From assembly GCA_963693305.1 (NCBI GenBank), contig OY855912.1, positions 9,837,001 through 9,901,000 on the forward strand: DNA of 64,000 nt, in the 5' to 3' direction. This document shows, piece after piece, positions 32,801 through 42,156 of the stretch. The notes beneath the pieces were generated by a model that was not told the origin of the DNA, made no database searches, and saw nothing but the letters and a program-made list of their open reading frames with translations. The stretch comes from Meandrina meandrites. Taxonomy: Eukaryota > Cnidaria > Anthozoa > Scleractinia > Meandrinidae. Numbering within the stretch: position 1 is the first letter of the stretch; the number at the start of each line of letters is the position of its first letter. The position numbers were made by a program, and so were the translations under genes.

Positions 32801-35800
32801 GGACTCAGGTAAACAGTATATGCAGATACTGGAGAGTTGAGATAATTTAGAATACAGTGTATGTGTCATGGTTTAATTTTATCCTTGGTTCAAATTTTAT
32901 TTTCCTTTGCTTTTGGGTATGGCAATATGTGATAGCAAGTTTAAAACCAAGGAAAATAAAATTTGAACCAAGGAGAAAATTGAAACATGACATAGGCATA
33001 TCACCTTCAACAAAAATTGAAACTGAATATACACTTGAATTTACAATGAGCACTCCATTTGGAGAGGTAAGTGTTTGAAATACTTGAAGAAACTTGAACT
33101 AACATGGTCACCATTATTTTAGACTTCCCCAATTGACCTTAGCTATGGATTACAAAGTCAATGCAACACAATGATGTCGTTTCATGGACTTATAAACAAT
33201 AAATATACACTCTGCATTTTTGCTCCTTTTCTTTTCTATAAGCTATAAGGGTACAAATTATTTTAAAAAAAAGTTATTTAATAATCATTTCCTCAGGCAC
33301 TATGGTGTATTTTGTGTACTAAAATGGAAAATTCAGGAGGCTAAAATATAATTTAATATGCCCTTGAACATGTGTTTTTTGCCTGGGCCAAAAATATATT
33401 TACGCTGTGAACATCAATGCAACTTTATTGTTATAATTTATTAAGCAAAGTAGTTTGTGTCAAATAACAGGTTTATGCACACATAACAAAGTTCATCATT
33501 CCTCAAGGTTGCACAATTCACGCATAAAATACTGGAGATTAGCTTCATACTGACACCATTACCCTTAATTACATTTAATAATTGGTTCTCTATTGCAACA
33601 CAAAAAATTCCATTTTATAAGTGTTTGTACTTTTCTGATTTGCACTTTAAGATGTCACACACCTGGTCTTTAATGAAGTAAGCAAGAGAATTTTCTGCTG
33701 CAGACAGAACAAAAAGTCGCAGATTCCAACTGCTATCCTCTTTTCCTTTTTTTCTCAAATATCCTCTCAATGAACCTAAAAAAATTGATTGTAATATTTC
33801 CAAGTAAACATTTACCCAGGGGTTTCAATAAAATTTGAAGTAGGCAGCTAGCTCGAATAGAGTAGCCGACTGCATCAACAAGGTTTGAAAGGATCTTTCT
33901 CTAGTTTCTTCAATTTAGGGGAAAAAGTAGCCGACTTTGCCGAGCAAAGTAGCCGACACTTTTCGTTGGCCGTCGGTGCTTATTGAAAGCACTGTTTACC
34001 TGTAATTAAAATTCTTTAAATATAAAACATTATTTTGCAAACTATTAAGTTCTCTGTACATACTTCTTTTGGCAAGTTCAGCCGAGGGTTAATTAGATAT
34101 GGGGCTCTTTTAAACAGAAACTGAGAGGGGGACCTTAAGGGATCTTACTAAGAAGGGTTCTCCCACAGGTTTTGTAATTTCCTTCATCTGCAAAAACCAA
34201 GTTAATTCCAGTGTGATCTGACATTTGATGGCCACAGATTTGTCAGAGACTGTATAAGTTGTCATCCTCTTATTGACTGACTGACTGACTGACTGACTGA
34301 CTGACTGACTGACTGACTGACTGACTGACTGACTGACTGACTGACTGACTGGCTGGCTGGCTGGCTGATGGATGGACAGATGGACTGATGGGTGGATTAA
34401 TAAAGCGAGTATTTTATCCTACCTGTTAAATATTTTGGTTCTGGTGCACCATCGATAAACTCCTTTCTTTCATATTTTGCTCTTATCCATTGTTCCCTGA
34501 GCACGCTACATTTTGAATAAAAAAACAAAAACAAATTGATTGATTGATTGAATGACCAATAGCAGAAAGGACTGATGGATAGACCAATGGAAGGAGAGAC
34601 GGAAGGAGGGAAAGATGGCAGGCAGGCAGACATGGAGGAAGCAAGCAAGACAAAGGAAGGAAGGAAGGAAGGAAGGAAGGAAGGAAGGAAGGAAGGAAGG
34701 AAGGAAGGAAGGAAGGAAGGAAGGAAGGAAGGAAGGAAGGAAGGAAGGAAGGAAGGAAGGAAGGAAGGAAGGAAGGAAGGAAGGAAGGAAGGAAGGAAGG
34801 AAGGAAGGAAGGAAGGAAGGAAGGAAGGAAGGAAGGAAGGAAGGAAGGAAGGACGGACGGACGGACGGACGGACGGACGGACGGACGGACAAATGGAAGG
34901 AACATAAAATTATTAGCCTGTAATTTAGGAATAAGTTATTCAGTATTTATGTAATTGTTCAAGTGGGAGAATAACATGCCATCCATAAACACTTCATTTG
35001 CAGTTCACATTATAAGAAATATCAGCAAGTGTGTTTTAATGCTATTTAGCTAAGGAATCAGTAGGTTTCCTTAATCTGGTGTTCATCTCTGGTTACACTC
35101 CGAGGGCTCACAAACACTTGGCCATAGCTGCTTTTAAAAATCTCTGCTAACTTGGCCACATCAAAACAGCAAAACAACAAAAAAAATTGTTTCCTCATGA
35201 AGGAATGACTGTATAAGTAGTTGCTTACTGTACATCTGTAGGTTTTGGTCGTCGATAACAAATTGGAACTTTGTTGGCCCATACAGCATTTCCCTTGTCA
35301 TTACCATGATCTTCCATAAACTGGAAAAACAAATCAAAATAATATAAATCATAATTAAATTAACTTTGTCACTCTCAGCTTTACAAATTTTCTGATTTAG
35401 AGATTTTGTGTGTTTTTTGAAAGACATCTCCTTTTAATAGTTGGCTGTCTGCTTAGAAAACTATCCATTTTTATTAGATTGGTGTTTTGCTTTAGATGGG
35501 TGTCTGCTTTAGGAGGAGTACTGGTATGTACTTTATTGAGGTGTCTGTTGTCTTAGGTAAAAGGTAAAGTCTGCATGTGAGCCAAGTGGCCCACCAGGCA
35601 GGAGCTTATCCTGGTTTCCGTAGCATGAAGCAACTAAGAGTATTTCTACTCTCCCCTGGATGGGATGTTAGTCCATCGTAGGGTTACCCTAGCAGTAACT
35701 TAGCTGGTAAACATTTATACACCTAGGTGGAGAGAGGCACTATGAGAGTTAAGTGTCTTGCCCAAGAACACAACACAGTGCCCTGGCCAGGGCTTGAACC

Positions 35801-38654
35801 CGGACCACCCGATCCGGAGTCTATATTGCACTAACCATTAGTCCACCGTGCCTCCTACGTGCACTGTTGTCTTAGAGAGTTGTCTAATTTACAAAGAGGT
35901 CTGCACCAGGTATTTATAATAAATAACATTACAAAGCTCTATGTTTCATCCATGAAAATGTGTTTATACCTTCCACAATTTACATAAAAAAGTCTGGGTT
36001 CAGGCCTAAAGGGTGATCAGGCCTAAGCTCATTGCACTTTCCATAGCATTAAGTGACTAGGAATATTTCTACTCCCCCCTGGACAGATGTCAGTCCATCA
36101 ATATTATTATTGCAGGGTTACCTCCACCATTAAGTTTTCCAGTGCCCATTTTATTATACATGACTGCTGTATACCTGGGTTGAGAAAGGCACTGTGAGTC
36201 AGTAAAGCACCTTGCTCAAGAACACAATGCAGTGACCCTAGCTAGGGCTTGGAGTCTAGTATGTTAGCCATTAAGCTGCCATGTCTCACATATCTCTTCC
36301 ACTTTATTAGGTCTGTGCGCTAATGCCATTCACCTACAATACACATTCTACATAGTCCTTCAAAAGATACACATCTCTCAGAAGTTTAGCCGAATTCACA
36401 GCTCTGAGTGTCTCAAATTTTTTCACATATCATGTCTTCTTGGAGTCTTGATTTCTTTGGTAAGGTGAAGAAATTCTTGGGTAATTCAATTAGTTTCATA
36501 CCTTATTTTTCTTTTTAAGTATCATGTGACATTTGTGAGCAGAGTGAGAGAGTGCTTATCCTGGTTTCTGTAGCTTTAAGCAACTTGTTGCTTGTTTTAG
36601 CTGTCTAGGGCACCCATTTATAACAACTTTTGCTGAGGGGTTTACCCTGATTAAATATGTTATGATATATTATCATCATCATCACTAATAGTGTCGTCCA
36701 TCACAAGGTTACCCCCAGCATTATTTCACTGGTACCCATGTATACACCTGATAAAATGGAGAGAGCCGGTGGGGGGAGGGCACTTCCATATATGGGCTAT
36801 GTAGGTATGTGCCGCTGTGAAGGGTATGGTTTTCAAGCAGTTCTGTCTGGGATACGGTATAGAAATCAGAGAGTTTTGGTCTAGAGTAGGGCATCATTTG
36901 CTGGGAAATTGATCTGTGGTATGAAGAGTTAAAGAATTAGAAACTCAGAAGAGAAAGAAGCTTTCCTAAACGTAAAAAGATCAACGCGGAAACGTTGTTG
37001 TCAGGTGGTTTTCCATTATTAAACAAAAATAGTGTTACAGTTCTAAAAATAACATGTCTGGGATAGGATAGAATTTTTGCTGTCTAGTCTAGTACAGGGT
37101 TGCAAAATCTGCTGAACATGGTCTGGCATAGGGCAAGGGTTTCAGATTCCCAGCAGCAACCCTCACCCAAAAATATACAGTACCCCACCCCCACCCCCAC
37201 CCCCCAGCCAAGAGAGAGAGGCACTATAAGAGTAAAGTGTCTTAGCCCAAGAACACAGCACAGTGACCCTGGCTAGGACTCGAACTTAGACCACTCAATC
37301 TGAAGTCCAGCACGCTAACCATTAGGCCGATGTGCCTCCCACATTCCATTTCATGAGTCAGAAAAAATGTGTGGGTGTTGTCGTAAATCTGAAATTATAG
37401 TACTTGTAAACGTAACAAGAAAGTCAAACTACTTTTACTTAATGAGGAAACACCTTCTTGAGTTGTTAAGGTAGGAATGCTTTGGAGGCAGATTGCAATC
37501 AAATTCCTGATAAAATTTAAACGACATGATCTTACAAGTTTGACATGAAAATTGCATTGTACACTTTTACTGAGCTTGGTTGCAGATTTACCTTAAAAAT
37601 TCTTCATAGGCACAGTTTCTTGCTTGAAAATAATTCATTGTTTAAATTTTCGCCATATTTGTGTTAAGCCAGGTCAAATATACTGTATCTCTGCTTAAAT
37701 TAACAACTTAAAATTATTGAATCTGTTTCCTTTTCATGAACATCTGCACTACCTTAATTGGCATACTTTGTTCATTATTTTATATGCTAAATGCCCAATA
37801 CGAAGCATGCATGGGCAAATAATTCGCGTAAAGAACTTAAGTCAATGAAATAATTAACAGTCAGTCAAGGTAGCTGAGATAATTAATGCATGCACAAAAA
37901 TTCCAGCCATGATCGTATAAGGAAATAAATAAAGATATTGTTTAAAAAAATGGTTCAAATAACCCATTTTTCTAGCCAGGTAAATAAAGTACTGTAATCA
38001 GAACACAAAAAATAAAGCGTACAGTGAAAAGCTTTACTGCTAAACTTGGGCAGGCATGCATGTGAAGATGATTACATTATTGTAAGCTCATGTTTGTGAT
38101 GATTGCAAATTGACATATTGTTGAGCTGTGGGTATACACGGCAACAAGTGCTCATATCAAACATATTGCGTTTTCTTTTTAACTTCAGTGCTTGAAAACA
38201 GTGGTTTTTATCTATTACCAGTAACTAACATCGATTTCTGCACTTCATTCATGATATTGAGACGCCATGTATAATGCTCAAATACATCAGGAATTAAACG
38301 CTACTTTAACGCTCTGAAAGCCGTCGATTTACCATTTTACCTTCAGTTTTTCATCGGTCCACGTATCAAGCCTGAGAGACTTGACTACAGACACTTGTGC
38401 TCCTAAATTCCTGTGGATTCCACTGCATGTGATACAAATGAAAATCCCCTTCGACGCCGAGGCCCATTCAGGATCTACAGCACAGGAAGTCGCGAACAAA
38501 ATCAATTGAAAATTCAAATCACAAAGCACCGATATGTAGACCATGATGAAAAACTAAATTTCAAGCTCTTACTGGGAGCTCCGCAATCTGCACATGTATT
38601 ATTCGTAGGCTGTTTCATCAGCTCCAATATAGCCGCTCGGTTCTTTTCCGTCAT
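27710..38654 (-). CDS. ADAP1: ADAP1/2-like ArfGAP with dual PH domains
   Basis: Eleven exons on the minus strand: 38573-38654, 38341-38474, 35229-35320, 34423-34505, 33663-33775, 32018-32164, 30530-30613, 30007-30069, 29018-29086, 28358-28592 and 27710-27816. They total 1209 nt, 402 residues (human ADAP1 374, ADAP2 381), with consistent phases. Residues 1-130 are the ArfGAP domain: zinc-finger cysteines C21, C24, C41 and C44 in C-x2-C-x16-C-x2-C spacing, and arginine finger R49 in GIHRN. Residues about 131-243 form the first PH domain ([15 protein letters not shown]), and about 258-360 the second ([39 protein letters not shown]). The product should bind phosphoinositides and stimulate GTP hydrolysis by Arf at membranes. 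The tail after PH2 is basic and short. The last intron uses a GTTCGA donor. Whether it is ADAP1 or ADAP2 cannot be decided; it may be the co-orthologue of both. Confidence 0.93.
28086..28268. mobile_element. hAT-like MITE with CAGTGGCGGATCCA ends
   Basis: Inverted ends CAGTGGCGGATCCA / TGGATCCGCCACTG around 183 bp with a C-run; flanks ACTTG and ATTTG may be a mutated 5-bp duplication. ADAP intron 10. Confidence 0.75.
29377..29515. repeat. Long foldback with CCCGAG arms
   Basis: 139 bp, arms of about 64 bp: CACTTAATGATTGGTCCCTC followed by GGGAAAAAGTTAATTTTG, then GAATCTCAATGTTTCCC, mirrored at the right. ADAP intron 8. A smaller palindrome GGGTAACAGTGCACTGTTACCC-like lies at 29299. Confidence 0.85.
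29788..29892 (+). repeat. (AAT)n microsatellite
   Basis: About 33 AAT/ATA units with a few interruptions near 29850; ADAP intron 8. A further AAT run lies at 4258-4326. Confidence 0.97.
30282..30342. mobile_element. Short copy of the CAACCTCGTTGCCAGGG foldback
   Basis: 61 bp hairpin, arms GCAACCTCGTTGCCAGGG and the complement CCCTGGGAACAAGGTTG-like, in ADAP intron 7. Flanks read AATTT on both sides with slight offset. Confidence 0.75.
31549..31903. mobile_element. MITE with CGTAAAATTCCGGTTATAAG ends
   Basis: Inverted ends CGTAAAATTCCGGTTATAAG and complement; inside, GGGCTTATA repeats several times in both orientations with G-runs. 355 bp, ADAP intron 6. Confidence 0.8.
32591..32623. repeat. 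Perfect 33-bp palindrome
   Basis: GAGGCATAGAAGAGGC, a single T, then the exact complement. ADAP intron 5. Too short for a transposon; could be a slipped inversion. Confidence 0.85.
32864..32992. mobile_element. AT-rich MITE, family 1, second copy
   Basis: Ends TGTCATGGTTTAATTTTATC and complement with CCTTGGTTCAAATTTTATTT arms. Arms about 50 bp in a 129-bp element. Related to 22848-23010. Confidence 0.8.
33817..33994. mobile_element. CAGGG-type MITE with 6-bp duplication TTTACC
   Basis: 178 bp, ends CAGGGGTTTCAATAA and TTATTGAAAGCACTG, flanked by exact TTTACC at 33811-33816 and 33995-34000. Inside are GTAGCCGAC repeats. Same tips as the element at 53900-54895, which also has a 6-bp duplication. 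ADAP intron 4. Confidence 0.85.
34275..34362 (+). repeat. (GACT)n microsatellite
   Basis: About 19 GACT units grading into GGCT and GGAT units; ADAP intron 4, about 60 bases from exon 4. Confidence 0.97.
34655..34890 (+). repeat. (GGAA)n and (GGAC)n array
   Basis: About 50 AAGG units (34655-34851) followed by about ten GGAC units; an uninterrupted purine strand of about 200 bases in ADAP intron 3. Such tracts can form triplex DNA. Open frames through it are artefacts. Confidence 0.97.
35557..35858 (-). mobile_element. tRNA-headed SINE, copy F (full length)
   Basis: The best-preserved copy, on the minus strand. The head reads GGAGGCACGGTGGACTAATG, then a B-box-like GGGTTCAAGCCC. The body has TTCTTGGGCAAGACACTTAA and GTGCCTCTCTCCACCTAGG; the tail is GACTTTACCTTTTACC. 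In ADAP intron 2. Confidence 0.82.
35993..36292 (-). mobile_element. tRNA-headed SINE, copy G
   Basis: Full-length but diverged copy directly beyond copy F in the same orientation, with a small ATT-repeat expansion near 36105. The head end is CATGGCAGCTTAATGGCTAA in minus sense. Confidence 0.7.
36690..37345 (-). mobile_element. SINE copy H split by a DNA transposon
   Basis: The 3' half (about 36690-36770) and the 5' half with the tRNA-like head (about 37200-37345, CTAATGGTTAGCGTGCTGGA in minus sense) are separated by a 430-bp inverted-repeat element inserted at the GGAGAGAG position of the SINE body. Confidence 0.65.
36771..37198. mobile_element. G/C-run MITE inserted in SINE copy H
   Basis: Left end GGTGGGGGGAGGGCACTTCC then ATATATGGGCTATGTAGGTA; right end CAGTACCCCACCCCC. 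Same family as 53545-55018 (TACTCCCATATATGGGC). Flanks on both sides read AGAGAG, from the SINE. Confidence 0.6.
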
Positions 38655-39194
38655 CTTGATTGCGAACAGCACATTGCATACTTAGTAGGGGAGGGTAAAG
38701 TCCCGCGAAGGTCACTTCCTCACGTATTCGTCCCCATTCCCCGCACAAATGCGTTTCCAAAAACAGGGAAGTTACAAGCGAAGAATACCTGACGGAGACT
38801 TGTCTCATTTGATACGGAGGTAGGTGGTTTTCTTGTAACAATAATGAGAGTAAATGCTCTTTTATAGGGTTTCGCCATCTTTCATTTCTGGCCTGAAAGT
38901 TTTTTCTTCAATGCTGAGAAGCGTTGTACAACTCGCATTTCAGTTTTCACGTTCGCTTCGATTCGCACGTGTACCCAGGTGTCGCATACTTTCATTTCGT
39001 ATTTTGATGCTTGAGAGATAAACTTTCCTCCTAACATTGATTGCTAAACATTTTTATCGATGTTAGCTCGAATAATTTGAATGCAGCATTCTTTGTTTTT
39101 ATCAACTGCAAAGAGAAGGATAGTAGAGCTTGGCCGCTGGTTGGTTAGGGGCTGGGTTTTGGTGTTGGGTTGGGAGGTGAGAGCCCCGCTACGG

Positions 39195-40640
39195 TCTCAT
39201 CCTCGGACACCCAGGGGTAGATAGTCGGGGCGAGGGTATAGTCGGGTCGACTGTGTTACCAAGCAAAAGTTTACAACAAGCTTGGAAGAGACCCTGGGCC
39301 CTTTCTCTTACCGAACAAGTTCCAGAAGGGCTTGAATTCCTGCCTTCTGATTGGCCAGAAAAATATTTTTCTGGCCAATCAAGAGGGTCGTACAGGGGGG
39401 GTCTCTGGCACGATTCACGGACGAAAAAAATAACGAATCACGGATCACGGATATTGAAATTTCATTTTCCTGAATCACGAAAACAAGTACCGGTACTCTT
39501 TTATCCTGTTCTTACCCTACAAATAGTGTTTGAAGAAATCAAAATTGATTAAGAAATTACGAAGATAAGAAAGAAACACACTCTTTTATCCTGTTCTTAC
39601 TCTACAAAGAGTGTTTGACGTTACAATAATTATACGGAGATCACATCTGAGGTCTCGCGTCTCAAAATCGCGCAAAATAAAGTCAATAAAGTGGTGAAAT
39701 CACGAATATCGGTTATTAATTCAAGCTCTTAACGTGTCACGCAAAACCTTCTGGTCACAGGCCACGAAGAATAAATTTATTAAATTCACGTTTCACGGAA
39801 AATAAAATCAGCTAATCATGCGTCACTCTGATGGGACTCTGATGGGGACTCTGATGTCTTCTTACACAAATTGGTTTTCCATGGTTTTCCCGTGGCCGTG
39901 CAGGAATAGAAGGTTCTTGTCGAGAGTTTCAGAAGAAAATTCAAGAAAGTCTAGGAAATCGCAAACTGTATTATTCTTCCTGATCGGCAAACTGAGTAAC
40001 TTTGGTCTCCCTTTTGTGTGTTAATTCCTACATGGCAGATGTTGTATCGGCCATGTTTGTTCACCAAAGTTAGTTGGTGTGTTTAACAAGGGAAACTATA
40101 ATCAACATACAAACAGATAAGCTTACATCAGAGAGCCGGAAAAGCCATGGAAATATTCGGATGTCAGAAAGAAGGCTTATTTCAAGAGCCACCATGGTTT
40201 TTCGCTGGGGCCGATCAGAGGTTACTAGTGGCTTGTTTATCGATCTGCGATTGATATCAAAGCGTGCAATTTTCAATTTTCTGATCCTTGCTTTCAGATT
40301 AATTTTTTTGTCTAGCATTTATTTCAGTTTTGCTTGCCCAGGTTCTCGATATTCCACCATCTCTACTGGTAAACTTTTACTTTATGTCTTAACTTCATGC
40401 ACTTTTGTGTGTAAAGTGGTAGAAAAATTAATCCAGCCTAGTGTCAAGCAAATGTTGTGTCAAACAGTCAAGTCAAGGGGAGGGGGGTTGTGCCAGGAAT
40501 TCAAGCCCTTCTGGAACTGGTTGGGTATGAGAAAGGGCCCAGGGGTTGTTTCGAGCTTGTTGTAAACTTTCGCCTGAAAATACAGTCAACCCGACTATAC
40601 CCTCACCCCTACTAGTTGCTCCTGGGTCTCCGAGGATGCT
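39195..40640. mobile_element. 1.45-kb element with about 150-bp terminal inverted repeats
   Basis: The left arm (39195-39350) has ATCCTCGG, CCCAGG, GAGGGTATAGTCGGGT, AAAGTTTACAACAAGCT and CCAGAAGGGCTTGAATTCCT; the right arm carries the complement in reverse order (40490-40640). No transposase is visible inside; the interior at 39400-39800 repeats ATCACGGAT-like units. Sits in the ADAP-KNOP1 divergent intergenic region. Confidence 0.8.
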
Positions 40641-41934
40641 ACGGTCTAGGAACCCTTACTCTATCTTTGACCACACAAAGCTCAAATTTGCTACTCCATC
40701 TCAGACTTGAGAGTTAAACGGTGTTCTCCATCTCAAGCTGGAAGTTAAGGGGATGATATTCATATAGTCTGGAAGCTGTGTCTCTATAAAATGCAGAACG
40801 GATGGCAGCGGATGGTGGACGACGTATGGCGGATGGAAAAATGTGCGGATATTAAGAAAATTAACAGAGGGGGGGGGGGGGTACTTTTTTAAAAAACACA
40901 AAACTTTGATATGTGTGTATGCCTGCAAAAACGTCACAAAATGCAATGCTAGTTTGGAACTAATTTAGCTCATAACTGACCAGAAGATGTCAAAAATGTA
41001 TTAAAAATGTGGGGTTTTTTCCTGAAAAATTCCAGGAGTTAATGGGTTAAATGTGTAAAGTTTCCTTGTTTTCTTGTTTATAAATTGGCATGATCTGCCA
41101 TTTAATAGAGTGGGGGGCTTACTATGCAGTTAAATGCAATTTAACGGAGTTAACAACCAGCTTCCCCTCCTTTTGTTACCGCACCAGCGTCTCCTCATAG
41201 ACAGTGGTGTTCCGACGTGCACATGCACCAGGATTCATGTGCTCTGGACTGGACTGTTTAGCATTTGCAGTGCTTTGCATGGGAAATCAGCCTCAAGGCT
41301 TTTCCCCCAATTTCCCTCCCTCTTTTTCACTGTTTACTCAGTGTGACAGGTGCCTGTCCTCCCTTCTGTGTGGGGGCTCATGGCTCAGCGTTTCCAGGAT
41401 TTGCCAGCCATAAGAGCAGTCTCCATCTAGGAGCTGACTGCCAATAGTGGAAGCTCCTGGATATCGCAGGCACCCAACCCCCATTTTGCGACGCGGTTGT
41501 TAACAGACGTACGTTCAAATCCAAAATACAATCTGTTGCCAAATATCAATGACAATCCTTGGCTCTTTATTTAATTATGACCCTTTCACATGTGACTATC
41601 AACTGGTCATTGATGGGCCAATGCCCACTGATATTGAATAAACTAACAAGGATTGATGGAGTGAATTCAGTTCATAAATTTTGATTGATTGGTCACTCCT
41701 GGTCACAGCCATTGTCAGTTGTCAAGAACATTTTTCTAGTAATTTATCTTCACCTTAGTTTGACACCTACTTCACCCTCCCCTCCCCTCTCCCCCCTCCC
41801 CGGGCTTCTCTGTTTCTGCTGTCAGCTTGTCACTCCATGCTACAGAGTATGATCTACCAGTATGATCTGTCAGTGGGGCAGTTGATCATTGTACCTCAGA
41901 AATTAGAGCTATATTATTACATTTTAATGTAAAC

Positions 41935-41996
41935 TTGATCGATCGATCAGTCAGTTAGTCATCAATCAAATGATAGATAAATCGATCGATCGATCG

Positions 41997-42036
<40 letters not shown>

Positions 42037-42053
42037 GTCAGTTAGTTAGTTAT
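41935..42053 (+). repeat. GATC and ATCA microsatellite cluster
   Basis: Runs of GATC (41938 and 41982) and about ten ATCA units, ending in AGTT units, about 105 bases upstream of the KNOP1 start codon. Confidence 0.9.
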
Positions 42054-42156
42054 TAAAATAAATCTATCAATAACAAATTCTTGCCAGTAGCCCATGTCCT
42101 CGCTAAGTGATGCAATTTAACTATGTATTTCTTTTTAATCACAGGAGTGAAGAGAT

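Larger units (their letters stand above)
38655..42156. other. ADAP-KNOP1 divergent intergenic region
   Basis: Contains both promoters, not individually located, the 1.45-kb inverted-repeat element, and from 40900 to 41900 sequence in which I recognise nothing. At 41935-42050 is a GATC/AATC microsatellite cluster directly upstream of KNOP1. A noncoding first exon of KNOP1 may lie here. Confidence 0.5.

Noticed and set aside
34483..34923. Frames of (FLPS)n, (PSVR)n and (KEGR)n type
   Set aside because: They arise purely from the AAGG/GGAC microsatellite.
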